Assembly (NCBI RefSeq): GCF_001039355.2
Contig: NW_019776046.1
Location: forward strand, 277,758-333,476
Length of the DNA: 55,719 nt
Source: Lingula anatina
Taxonomy: Eukaryota > Brachiopoda > Lingulata > Lingulida > Lingulidae
Reading direction: 5' to 3'
Part shown: positions 45,269-55,719 of the stretch, piece by piece
How the letters are laid out: each line of letters opens with the position of its first letter
Numbering within the stretch: position 1 is the stretch's first letter
Made by a program: the position numbers and the translations under genes
Notes under the pieces: generated by a model
The model's database searches: none
What the model was told of the DNA's origin: nothing
What the model saw: only the letters and a program-made list of their open reading frames with translations

Positions 45269-48200
45269 ATGACAATCATGAAGGCGAACTGTATTTTTAC
45301 TTCCCTGTTCGTTCTTTTACTTGGCTGTGAGTCTTTAGGTAGAATACCTGAGAGAGTTCGTTATGACGGGTGAGTGAACACAAGCTAGCTCCGATGATTT
45401 TATTTATTGAGATTACCAAGTTTTAAACTAAAGGGACCATTCCCAGACCCTATCGTACTAACTGTGGATCGATCTACCTCCCAGGGGGTTCTCGCTAAAT
45501 TGCAATCAACTTCAGTGGCTTAGATGACTGTCACGTCTACTGAAGTTGCTAGGGGTAATTAATTATCGTTTAGCAGCTACAGTAGGCGATTTAGCGAGAA
45601 ACCCCTTGGTGATGGATCGATCCTGTTGTATCGATCTATGTAGGTATGGTAACCCAGTGAAAGATTCAACATAATTTCAACGCACATGAACAAACTCACA
45701 GACAACCAAAGTCATGTCACCCGCTTACAGAGTAGCAAACAGTCGGAGAAAGTCACACTATTTATCTGGGATCTCAATTTCATTATGTTGAATTTTAAAG
45801 GGTGTTTGATACACGACATATCTGAATAATGTACTGAAATAAAATGTCTGCTTCAGCCACCAAGTGATTCGAGTGACACCACACACTGATGAACAAGTGC
45901 GCGCTCTACGGCTACTGAAAGATAACGTTTTTGTCAACAAAGTGAGTAGAAGGACCCTTTATACACATGATGCATTTATCTTATCAAACATAAATCAAAG
46001 AGCCCTTTATCAATAAAAGACAGCTGATGCACACATATTGAAATATTACAGACCTGAAATACATCTACCAGTACTTGCACTTTCTATTTCAGCCTCATGT
46101 GTTTTCTTTATGTGTTTACTTTTGCTTATCCTTCCTAGATTTCCCACACGCTTGTGATCCGTGATTTGCTTTGTTTAAGTTTGAGTAAGGCCACACTTTT
46201 TTATTTTTATGGATGACATCCTCTGGGTACCCCAAAATCGGTGCGAGAGGGCGAAAAAAAAAAACAGTCTAAAAAAAAACCACTTAAGTAAAGGAATGTT
46301 GTCAGTACACAGCTGGAAACACAAATTTAACCACAGAAACACGTATCAAACTAACAATATGTCTTTATCCATGCTCTCAAAATATTAAAGCATTGTGAAT
46401 ACTTCGTAGAAATGTAAAAAAAAGTCATGAATTGATATACTTCATATTACCAAATCTATTTAAGGTTATTTCATGCATTCATTTGGTATAGCAATCAATA
46501 AAACAAATATCAATCAAACAGTGTGTCTTTATTTGTATTCTCAGAATATTAAAGCATTTTGAACACTTCACAGAAATGTTTTAAAAATGATGCAAAGATA
46601 TGCTTAATACTACCAAATCTATTAAAGGTCATTTCGGACGATGCCATTTTGTCAACTTCAACTCACACGAAGCAGCTAAACTGTCAGGTGGCCTGTCCGA
46701 CCTTCAGCCCACCAAATACCTCGACGCCCTTGTCGACCCTTTTTTCGCTACAGAAAACCTGGTATTTATGTGCTGCTTTGTACAGAATGTCACAGAAATG
46801 TTTCGGCCGCCGCCAGCCTTTCGCACAATTGTAAAAAGGTGATATCTCCATGGCCAATATCAATGGCATACGATGGCACCCGTTCTCTTTATGACTTTTA
46901 TTGTTTTGTAATTTGAAAGTAATCCTAGAGATGAATTTGACAGCAAAGTGGCCGCATTTCCACGTGGCGAAAATACGCATGCGCAGAAAGCTCATTTCCT
47001 TGCAAATTCAATAACGACGTTTGCGACAACCGACTTCGTTGGGGGCTGGGGGGGGGCTTTTTTTTTTTTTTTTTTTTGGAGAACGGGCGAAAATCCGTGC
47101 GCGCGCAGGATGTCATCCATAAAATTAAAAAAGTGTGGCCTAAATAAAATTCAGCCAGCGGCCTTGCTGCTGTCCCTAGCATGTGATCCATAATCCCTCA
47201 TGTTCTGAATATACTGTAATTTAAGCAATGATTTTCTGATTATTTGTGCACACGGTGTGTCTCATACTGGTTGCTCTTCTTTAAAACCAGTGTCAAAGGT
47301 CAGAGAACAATTTCATCAGTTGTGTTATGTTATAAGAATGAAGTAATTTTTCTTCAATCAACAGCTTAATATTGAAATAGTTTTTACCTCCAATATTTCG
47401 ATGTCTAACAGAAATATTGGAGGTGAAAACTATTTCAATATTAAGCTGTTGACTGAAGAAAAATTACTTCATTTTTAGTGTCAAAGGCACTCTGAATCTT
47501 TTATTCTCATAATGTAGGTTGATTTCTGGCGACCTCCAACAGGAGTCAATAGAGCAGTGGACATTCAGATACCACCTGACTACATTAAGGTCCTAAAGGG
47601 GGCGCTGAATGCACTTGACTTTAAGCCAGAGGTCATCATAAAGGACCTGCAGGCTAAGATAGAAGATGAGCTCTTGTACAATTTGAAACAAAATGCTACT
47701 GATGAGTTTGACTACGGAAAATACCACTCACTGGATGAAGTAAGTTGTTCAGTGCTTTAAGGCACCCAACTCAATTAAACAAAACGAGGCGCGACTTCTA
47801 AAAATTCCAGTTTTTGACACAAAGAACATTTGTCAATCTTTTGCGATATATTTGTTTAGTATTTAAGATATTGAAGAGCACCTTCAGCGTCTTAATCATT
47901 ATTACATTCACCGTTTTCTTATTGATATGGGCTAATATGTTTCAATACAACAACAATGGGATCTATGGTGGGTTTTAACGGTTTTCCTCAAATAAAAGCT
48001 ATTGGTCTTTGCTTCATAAGGCTAAACCTTGGTTTAAAAGCCTTAATACTCACATTCGATCCCATTATTGTTATATTACCCACGTTCAGTCCGTCGTGAT
48101 TTGTTAGGTAGAGGAATGGCTGAAATCTCTTCAAGAGACGTACCCGAAGCTGGTTACTCTCATACCGCTAGGGAAATCATTCGAAGGGAGAATGATAAAC

Positions 48201-51200
48201 GCTATTAAGGTATGCTTCATACAACTGACGGGATTTGAAAACTGGAATTAGACGCTTGGAAATGGATTCAGTTTTAAGATGAAAAGACATCATTCTTTTT
48301 TGTCGGACTACTTTGTTCTCGCTATCCGTCCCCAAGAAATGATTTGTTTAAATTAATGTGACAAGCAGTAGGTAAACCCAGAAAGTGATCTATGTGTTTT
48401 GATTTTTTTTTTTTTCATATTTTTTTTTCAACTTACACGGCCTTTCCGTGTCTGTTCAGATAAGCAGTGAGCATTCTACAGGGAAATTGTCCTTTTGGAT
48501 GGACGGCGGGATACACGCACGAGAGTGGATTTCTCCAGCCACGGTCATCTACATGACAGGACAGGTGAGGAGAACGCTCTCTGGGCTTTTAGCAGGCCTT
48601 ATAAACAGATTAGGCGTTTACTAGCACTACCCGCAGATTTTTAAGCACAAACATCTATATTAACCACCTAACCCACAAATTAACCAGCACTACCAGAGCA
48701 GATGAATGTTAGTGCTAGGTATCGCTTTGTTGGTGCTACATGTAAATAATTGTGTGGTGTGTTGGTTAATTCGTGGGTTTGGTGGTTAATATGGGTGTTT
48801 GTGCTAAAAGACCCTTTTATAAGGCCTGTAATGGATCAGTCTTAATTTATGTCTCCCTCCCCCCTTCCAAGTCAGAAGTAGGGGCTGCAATCAACAGTTA
48901 TTTCTGGAAATCTGTTTTGGCGTGTGCGCGACTGGCACAACTTCTTCAACCAACACATAGATACAATAGTGGTTAAAATAATTAACAATTAAATTGTAAT
49001 CAAATTTATTTTAGAAACTATCACATCAGTCTATGTTGTTCAAACAACTGGGGTTATTAACTGATCTTTAACTAAAATTAAAAATATAAACTTGATGCTC
49101 ACACAGTGATGGTGAAGAAATGTTCTTTTATTTCTTAATATCTTTACTACAGCTATTGTCTCAGTATGGGAGCGACCCTGACGTCACGGAGCTGGTGAAC
49201 GTCATTGACTGGTACCTACTCCCTGTATTTAATGTGGATGGATACGTCTACACGTGGGAGAAGGTAAGAATAACTGGAAGTATTTAATGTGGATGGATAT
49301 GTCTACACGTGGGAGAAGGTGAGAATAACTGGACGTGAACCGAGTCTCTTGTTGTGTACCTTCACTCCTTCTATACCAGGTAGATTTAATTTTTGGTGAT
49401 TTCACCTGACGCGCAGTCAAGCAGGCCCCAAGATCTGTAAATTGTAGATATACTTTTCACAACGCGACTTGTGAGACGTGAAAACTTATAATACATGTAA
49501 AAATCAAAATAAGTTAATACTAAATTTTAATTAAATGAAATGAAAATAAAAGGATATTTGGGTCAACAGCGAATTCTTTAATTGGTACATTATATACCAT
49601 TACAAAATGATTAATGTAAAGTACCCTTAAGCACCAAGGCAGATATTATCTGCACGTGAAGTTAACAGTGGCACTGATAAGAACTTCGTTACTGTACGAT
49701 ATATATGCATGTAGTACATGCACGTATAATGTATACCTGCTAATAAGGCCACGCTTAGAGTGTTTCAGGTTTGAAATAAACAGTTTTAAAAAGGAGGTGG
49801 GGGGGTGGGTTCTAAGTGACCCAACTTCTGTCATTACATAAACCTTATGACATAGAAAATGCGTGGGAATCATACCCGTCTCAACTAATGCAATCTTCCA
49901 TCTGTATACGTTGCTTAAAAAAACACAATGATGTTTTAGTTTATTGCTGATGGCGACCTTCTCATTTGTCATTCTGTATGACATGTTAAACTTAATGAGA
50001 TGTTCATAAGAACCTGTTTGGGTTACAAGATGCAATTGCCTGGTAACGTATTCATAATCTGCAAGGCTGAGACTAAGAAGAGATTGGAAAAGCTGTGACT
50101 AGAATAAACTGCACTGTGCATATTCTAGCACAAAAATCAAATATCTGCACATGAGATGAAAGCGTGCTTTTTGATATAAAACAATATTGCCAAATTAACA
50201 AAGCCTATCGTCTGATTAATTTCATGTAATTTGACTTCTGGTGTCGTTCGAAAAAAAAACATTAAAAAAATTTCGCTGAATGTACATGTATGAGATATTT
50301 ATTACCTAAATTTGATATTTTGGTCTCAGACGCTCCAAAATTGTCTTCGTGATCTCCTTTGCATAACGAAACTCGAAGTTTTGTTCTTGTGCTGCATACA
50401 TAGTCTATATCAGGCAGAAGCACTCGAAAAAAAGGTACATGTTGCTTTTTTCCATTTTTTTAAATTTTGTTTTCAATACAATTTTAATCAAAACTTTCTT
50501 TTCAACCACCAGGATCGCATGTGGCGTAAGACTCGTTCTACTCATCCGGGCACCTCATGTGTGGGTGTGGATCCAAACAGGAACTGGGACTGGCACTGGT
50601 GTGGTAAGTTATGTCATGATGACGTAAGCATGCTGAAAGGAAATAAGTGTACTCGGGGTGGTGGGAAGCTTCCTTTGAATATCGCCTCTTCTCTCCCCCT
50701 AACCCTTACATTAACGTCTACGATGTGGTCAATTTATACTCTGGATTTTTTATGGAAAAGACAATTATTTTGTATCGAATTAATTAGATTGCCCATGGTG
50801 TAGGGGCCCTAATGTATATGTCTGTAACATTTTCGTTTAGTTATGCTAATTTGAGTAGTTACTAATGGGTTTGTTTCTGTTTTCTTTCAGAGGCCGGCGC
50901 CAGTAGAAACCCGTGCTCAGACTCCTACTGCGGACCGAAAGCCTTTTCGGAAGTGGAACTCCAGCACGTGACCAACTTCCTTGCGGCTCACAATGACACG
51001 TTGAAGTGTTACATCAATTTCCATAGTTACAGCGAGCTGTGGATGACGCCCTGGGGTTACACGCATACCCTCCCGCCAGATTACCAGCTTCAAGTAAAAC
51101 AATTGAGATCCGTGATTTTAGTGTGAAAATTACATTGCAGAATGTTAATAGTTTGCCTCAGTGGCGGATTTGGGGGAGTGGGGGGTATGTGGGGTCCTGA

Positions 51201-52522
51201 CCTCCTCCCTCTCTTCGATTCCTGATTAAAAACGCACCCAAAAACGTCTACTTGCATTATCGTTCTTAACCGTACCAAATGGCGCCATTTGCCCTCCAAA
51301 CCACCAATTTTTTTTCGGGGCCCTCGAGTGAGCTCCGAACCAGAAGCCAAGGGAGTGAGGGTCGGAATCGCATTTTGATACCTGCCAATCCCCCTTGCAA
51401 TAAATTCTGGATCCGCCCCGGTGCCTCTTATTAATTTTAAAACTAAGATGTTTTGCATGGACTCTTTGTAGATCAAAATTATATGACTTCTCTTTGTCAC
51501 ACCTAGATGCCCTCTCAAGTACTTTTTGTCAACGTACACGTACTGGTAACTGGTCTAAAATCGCTTGTTCCCAATTTCCTTTAAATTCATATGGGTCTAT
51601 ACCGAGTGGAAAGCTGGTTTTAAAATATACCTTTTAGCTGACATAGATATGAACAGGATACAAATGCTTTTAATTATTATTATCATAACCTATTTTATAA
51701 ACATCGAAAATATCGCCTACGAAGGTCACCTTGCACTCCATAAACTATACGATTTCTGATTCACTGAGTAATATGTTAAGTTTTTTCACACGTGTATACT
51801 CTCCTTGTCTTTCAGAACAAAGTCGCTGCTGCTGCGGTTGAAGCCCTGGCCAGCATTAATGGAGTAAAATATGAACACGGCAGCATTGCCAATATTATAT
51901 GTAAGTTTTTTATTTAAACATAAAACTTTATTTGAGTATTCATTGAGTCTAATTAAAATACATTACAAATAATTTAACTATTAAAATTAGTTTGTAAGAC
52001 AAACATCAAATTTCAGTTTGTATGCAGGGATGTTATAAATTGTATTTAAATCCTTATGTTTGTGCCAACAGATTAAATTAGTGGAAATTAAAATTAACCT
52101 TTGTTGAATACCTGTTTTGGGATAATTTTTACTTTGATAAAACCTGAAATCTGGTACGTAGTTCTTTATTTCGCCTCTATATGAAACTGATGAATAAAAT
52201 GATTTTATAAGTTTGAGTTTTGAAAAACATTGTTTGCGCATGCTGTTTTCGGAATATTGTCTATTTTATAGTATAAACAGCAACCAAATAAATAAATATT
52301 TTTTTCATTTACTTTTATCTCTTTCCAATAGATCCAGCAAGTGGAAGTAGCGCCGACTGGACATACGGGGATTTAGGGATCAAACTCTCGTACGGCGTGG
52401 AATTGCGAGACAAGGGAAGACATGGCTTCATCTTACCCACTGACCAAATAATTCCATCTGGAAAAGAGACATTTGCCGCGGTCAAATCTATTGGAAAGTT
52501 TATTATTAATAACCCAGTTTGA
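45269..52522 (+). CDS. Secreted zinc metallocarboxypeptidase, M14A family, carboxypeptidase A-like zymogen
   Basis: Ten exons: 45269-45369, 45857-45941, 47518-47739, 48108-48209, 48460-48564, 49153-49263, 50513-50603, 50891-51093, 51816-51900 and 52332-52522. Splice sites and phases agree throughout, giving 431 residues, the usual prepro-carboxypeptidase size. A signal peptide ([13 protein letters not shown]) precedes a propeptide ([20 protein letters not shown] to [11 protein letters not shown]) that inhibits the enzyme until cleaved. The zinc ligands are in GGIHAREW (His and Glu) and INFHSYSE (His). Substrate binding is by [10 protein letters not shown] (Asn-Arg) and the IIYPASG Tyr. The general base is Glu in [14 protein letters not shown]. 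The position equivalent to 255 ([10 protein letters not shown]) is Ala, not the Asp of B-type enzymes, so removal of hydrophobic rather than basic C-terminal residues is expected. Probably digestive, by family analogy. A downstream in-frame ATG at 45278 could also start translation. Confidence 0.95.
45434..45654 (+). mobile_element. MITE family A, copy 5, in carboxypeptidase intron 1
   Basis: GGGACCATTCCCAGACCC at the left and GTAGGTATGGTAACCC at the right, with CACGTCTACTGAAGTTGC and TAATTAATTATCGTTTAGC inside. Same orientation as copy 1 at 811. Confidence 0.85.
46188..47141. mobile_element. 954-bp element with 35-bp terminal inverted repeats, in carboxypeptidase intron 2
   Basis: AGGCCACACTTTTTTATTTT...ATGGATGACATCCT at 46188-46222 is inverted at 47107-47141 with about one mismatch. 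Inside is a 164-bp tandem duplication (AATATTAAAGCATT at 46381 and 46545). A higher-GC segment (about 46620-46850) is open on both strands but has no recognised motif. The interior may be captured DNA. Confidence 0.75.
47337..47473. repeat. 63-bp-arm hairpin immediately upstream of carboxypeptidase exon 3
   Basis: The left arm (47337-47399) and right arm (47411-47473) are almost perfect inverses (AATATTGAAATAGTTTTTAC / AACTATTTCAATATTAAGC), with an 11-bp loop. AGTGTCAAAGG occurs on both sides (about 47289 and 47477) as a direct repeat. The right arm ends about 45 bp before the exon 3 acceptor. A one-arm relative is at 4860. Confidence 0.85.
48593..48830. mobile_element. Foldback element in carboxypeptidase intron 5
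   Basis: AGCAGGCCTTATAAACAG at the left is inverted at the right (CCCTTTTATAAGGCCTGTAA). The mirror symmetry continues inward: TATTAACCACCTAACCCACA against TCGTGGGTTTGGTGGTTAAT, and AGCACAAACATCTATATT against AATATGGGTGTTTGTGCT. No second copy was seen. Confidence 0.8.
49225..49335 (+). repeat. 55-bp tandem duplication covering the end and donor of carboxypeptidase exon 6
   Basis: GTATTTAATGTGGATGGATA starts at 49225 and again at 49280. Each unit contains the last 39 bp of exon 6 and a GTAAGA or GTGAGA donor. The second unit differs by a few substitutions. Use of the downstream donor would add 55 nt and an in-frame TAA. Confidence 0.9.
49628..49760 (+). repeat. Repeat family H, copy 2, in carboxypeptidase intron 6
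   Basis: CACCAAGGCAGATATTATCT, GAAGTTAACAGTGGCACTGA, TTCGTTACTGTACGATA and CTAATAAGGCCACGCTTAGA match copy 1 at 44755. Confidence 0.75.
51159..51422 (+). mobile_element. Repeat family E, copy 2, in carboxypeptidase intron 8
   Basis: CAGTGGCGGATTTGGGGGA at the left is partly inverse to ATTCTGGATCCGCCCCGGTG at the right. The shared core CTTAACCGTACCAAATGGCG and TTTGCCCTCC lies inside. Confidence 0.75.
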
Positions 52523-52549
52523 TTTATGATATTTGTGCTATATCGTGTG

Positions 52550-52555
52550 AATAAA
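52550..52555 (+). terminator. Polyadenylation signal of the carboxypeptidase gene
   Basis: AATAAA lies 28 bp after the TGA, implying a very short 3' UTR, which suits a secreted digestive-type gene. Confidence 0.7.
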
Positions 52556-52559
52556 AAAC

Positions 52560-53478
52560 GAAAGGAAGTTTGGATTTTCATTGATAATTCTTTTAAAAAA
52601 TCATATGAAGTACCAGTAGGCCTATAGTATGAAATTTCCTTTTTACGCAACTCTTGGCTAAAACAGACACCTTTGGTATGCCTTCAACTTTTGAACAGTT
52701 TATTGTAAGGATTCTTGAAAGATTCTTGATGAAATCCGACATGGCTCAAAATGCTTTATGTTTAGTTATGCTTGTTTCGTTTGTTGTAACATTTTACCTA
52801 TTTTATTCAAGATCAGGCTATGCAATGATTTTTTTTTTTTTTTTTTGTTAACTTCCCTTTCAACCAAAACACCCAATGGAAATACACCATAATGATAGAC
52901 ATTCCACTTACGTTGAGGACATGCAGTTTCACTACCTCCGCGTGCACTTGTACCCTCTTAGTGATTGTAAGTGCCAATTAACTTGACAGTGACATATCGA
53001 TACAGGCACATGTTTCAGTGTACATTTTCATTTTTTTTCTTTTTTTTTTCTTTTTTCTTTTTGTCAACAGTATTATTACATGTTACGCGGTGCTTGTTAT
53101 TCTTCATGTTGGTATCATATTTTAAGCAGCATCATGGTGTAGTGATTTTAAAAAATAGATTGTCAAATAAAACATGAATATTCAAATATAATTATCATTA
53201 AAAATAAATTATTATTATTATTACTATTATTATTTTGTCCTTGGGGAGTAAATCCATATAACTTTTACTCCCTCTTTCAGTGAATATAGCACGACAAACT
53301 GCAATCATCAGGGGATTGTTGTGAACTGGAGCGTGTTTCGAAAATAACCTTGCTCAAAATTATTTTCATCAATAAACGATATGCTAGGTATCGCCAAACG
53401 TTTTTTGCATCTAAAAATAAATAAGATAAATACTAAAATTCCACAAAATTTCTGGCAAGAGTTTCGTCCAGTGACCAC
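52560..53478. other. Intergenic, nothing recognised
   Basis: T-runs and a TTA/ATT tract (about 53208-53236). No gene seen. Confidence 0.5.
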
Positions 53479-54336
53479 AGGCCTACTCAACTACCAGACT
53501 CGGCACCTACGGATCCAGAATAAACCGGTATATCAGACCACACTACCCGTTTTCAAGGTGTGTGTCAGATCGCATTACAGAGTACCATACCCCATCACAA
53601 ATTTTGTAGGCCTACCTGTCATCCACCACACCGATTTTGCCTGGTGCGCTATGTGATAGCCATGATCGTAGTAATAGATAGACCCCGAGTCAGCGAGGGT
53701 TATGTGGCATACACGAGTGCGAAGCACGAGTGGATGTCACATAATCCTCGCTGAGGAGGGATCTATCTTATTTTGTCCACGGGTCCATTAGCGAGTTATA
53801 ACGCATTCATGCGAGACGTGCAGTTATGCGAGTTACACCACGTCTGAATCTTTTGTTCTTCACTTCCACCGTGGTCTAAAGCGGGGTTGGAAAGTAGTGC
53901 ATCTCATCTAGATTCATGCGCTGCTGCAATTTGCCCTGTTTATGCTAAAAATCTGACAATACCGCAATTTTTTAACATAAAATTTAGGTTCGAACATAGC
54001 CAATGATGTTTTGTAAATAAGAACTTGCAAACTTATATATTAATTTAGAAAAGTATACCTAATTTTGATAGCGGAAGCATATTCTGTCGGGGGTTAAATA
54101 AAATTATGCGATTTTTTCACCGACTTCCGTCTGTCGTCATGTTGTTGTATTCATACGACTCCTACTTGACGAAAACGAGGCGCGATACACGGATGACAGG
54201 TAGGCCTACAGAATTTGTGATGGGGTATGATACTCTGTAATGCGATCTGACACACACCTTGAAAACGGGTAGTGTGGTCTGATATACCGGTTTATTCTGG
54301 ATCCGTAGGTGCCGAGTCTGGTAGTTGGGTAGGCCT
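53479..54336. mobile_element. 858-bp element with 146-bp terminal inverted repeats
   Basis: The left arm (53479-53624) begins AGGCCTACTCAACTACCAG and ends TAGGCCTACCTGTCATCC. It is inverted at 54191-54336 with only a few mismatches. The interior has its own hairpin at 53678-53769 (GTCAGCGAGGGTTATGTGG / CACATAATCCTCGCTGAGG) around a CGAGTGCGAAGCACGAG core. No transposase is encoded. High arm identity suggests a recent insertion or arm conversion. Confidence 0.85.
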
Positions 54337-54372
54337 GGACCAGTTTTGCCCTTGTCCCTGGCACTCTTTAAC

Positions 54373-54592
54373 GGCCCCTTTACACTGGATGGCGTCCTTT
54401 CTGCGTCCAGCGGTACGGCCCCATTTGAGAGTTAAAAAATTATAATACTTTATGTGCCGACAACTGGCCGATCATTGAGCATTCATTCTGATACAAAATC
54501 AATGCTTGTGCCTACTTATTAAGACCACAGCGATGCCAAATTTCATGGTCGCAGAAAGGACGCAGAAAGGACGCCGTCCAGTGTAAAGGGGG
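54373..54592 (+). mobile_element. MITE family C, copy 3
   Basis: GGCCCCTTTACACTGGATGG and GACGCCGTCCAGTGTAAAGG are inverted tips. The core CGACAACTGGCCGATCATTG matches copy 2. TTAA precedes the left end. A short GCAGAAAGGAC duplication lies near the right tip. Confidence 0.9.
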
Positions 54593-55550
54593 TATAAGAA
54601 TATCTTTTTCTGTCATGTGCGCCATGGACGTCTACCGCACAAATAAATTTTTCTCAAACTAGGATATCGGATATAATTCCCTGCTCTTATACAAATTTGA
54701 CTAACTGAACAGTTAAATTTCTTTCATATTTAAATTGATCACGTCCAGGGTATGGTAAAATCAAAAACATAAGCTTTTATTTGTTTATGTATTTATTAAG
54801 CGCAGGCTGATATAAGCTTATTTCGCCTACAAGTGGTTGAATTGTAAAATAACGTTGAATTGCTAATAGTAATGCTGCATTTATATGAATAAAAATATTG
54901 ATAAGGAACAAAATAAAATAAAATAAAATAAAACAAAGTAAAAGAAAATAAAATAAAGCAATAATTGTTATAAATGAGCGAGAAATCTGGAATCAACCCA
55001 AGCATTCTTGTACAATATGTAGTATACTTATTTCACTTACAGGTAGGAATTCTCGACAAAAAAATTCCCCATGCCTAAGGTGTGTATGATTTATCGAGCT
55101 GCAAGGCGAAATCGATAAGGTGACCTGATTTCGGTATTGTATTCAGGAGACATTGAATGCCTGCGCCATAACGCACCAGCAAATCCTTTCAACATTCACA
55201 GCGTTTGTGTAAAGAATAAAAAAATCCGCAAGGGACTACTTCTTTTATTGTGCATGTATAGTCCCATTGTCCCGTACGGCCGCACAGCGTACAGCTACAG
55301 GGGCTGAGCTGAAGGAGACAGCGTCTGTTGGGTAGCGGTCAGCCAGTGGTCGCTTCTCTCTCAACAAAACGTCGTCTGCAGAAGATCAGTGTCACCGGGC
55401 GTTCGTGACAGGTAAGGTAGAGACGTAAAGGTATGGCTGAAACACGCCCTGGTATGATTTTCGTGTTAACCGGAGCTTGAGCTAGTCTTAAATCCGGTTG
55501 AATGGCAGCAGGTAAAGGTATAACTCTGCCACAGAAGATGATAACGTATT
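54593..55550. other. Intergenic with an (AAAAT)n-like tract, nothing else recognised
   Basis: AAAATA repeats at about 54909-54957 are the only clear feature. Confidence 0.5.
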
Positions 55551-55555
55551 AACCC

Positions 55556-55719
<164 letters not shown>

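Noticed and set aside
46600-46995. Open frames on both strands inside the 954-bp element
   Set aside because: No recognised domain and the two strands overlap. Treated as possible captured DNA, not as a gene.

Overview
The window is AT-rich, intron-rich nuclear DNA of an invertebrate animal. Three multi-exon animal-type genes lie on the plus strand: an RGK-family GTPase, a nicotinic acetylcholine receptor (nAChR) alpha-type subunit, and a pancreatic-type metallocarboxypeptidase. They are surrounded by many short inverted-repeat elements, microsatellites and decayed transposons. A marine invertebrate is plausible from the repeat style, but I cannot name the species or phylum.

Layout. 1-7.4 kb: repeats only, with a broken Tc1-type transposase end (1-445), several inverted-repeat elements, an antisense LINE remnant carrying a YADD reverse-transcriptase motif (about 2.7-3.8 kb), and a decayed dispersed repeat at 6.65-7.19 kb. 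7.4-25.5 kb: the RGK GTPase gene, with a compact CRE/E-box/CCAAT/TATA promoter, three recognisable coding exons and large repeat-filled introns. I did not find its terminal exon. 25.5-29.3 kb: no gene recognised. 29.3-43.5 kb: the nAChR gene. Its promoter and signal-peptide exon are tandemly duplicated (31032-31083 and 37821-37872). The second copy is split by a 4.29-kb element (31769-36058) with terminal inverted repeats, a 7-8 bp target duplication, a 197-bp satellite, and a spliced gene of unknown function that contains an internally duplicated exon. 45.2-52.6 kb: a complete ten-exon carboxypeptidase A-like gene with at least six repeat or foldback insertions in its introns. 52.6-55.7 kb: repeats, including an 858-bp element with 146-bp inverted arms and a terminal CT/CA microsatellite.

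The three host genes have no obvious shared pathway. Most of what is unusual here is mobile-element biology: at least eight small repeat families with two to five copies each in 55 kb, and the nested 4.29-kb element, which is the best candidate for an undescribed system. All exon models were built by eye from GT-AG sites, reading phase and family knowledge; no alignment or search was run.
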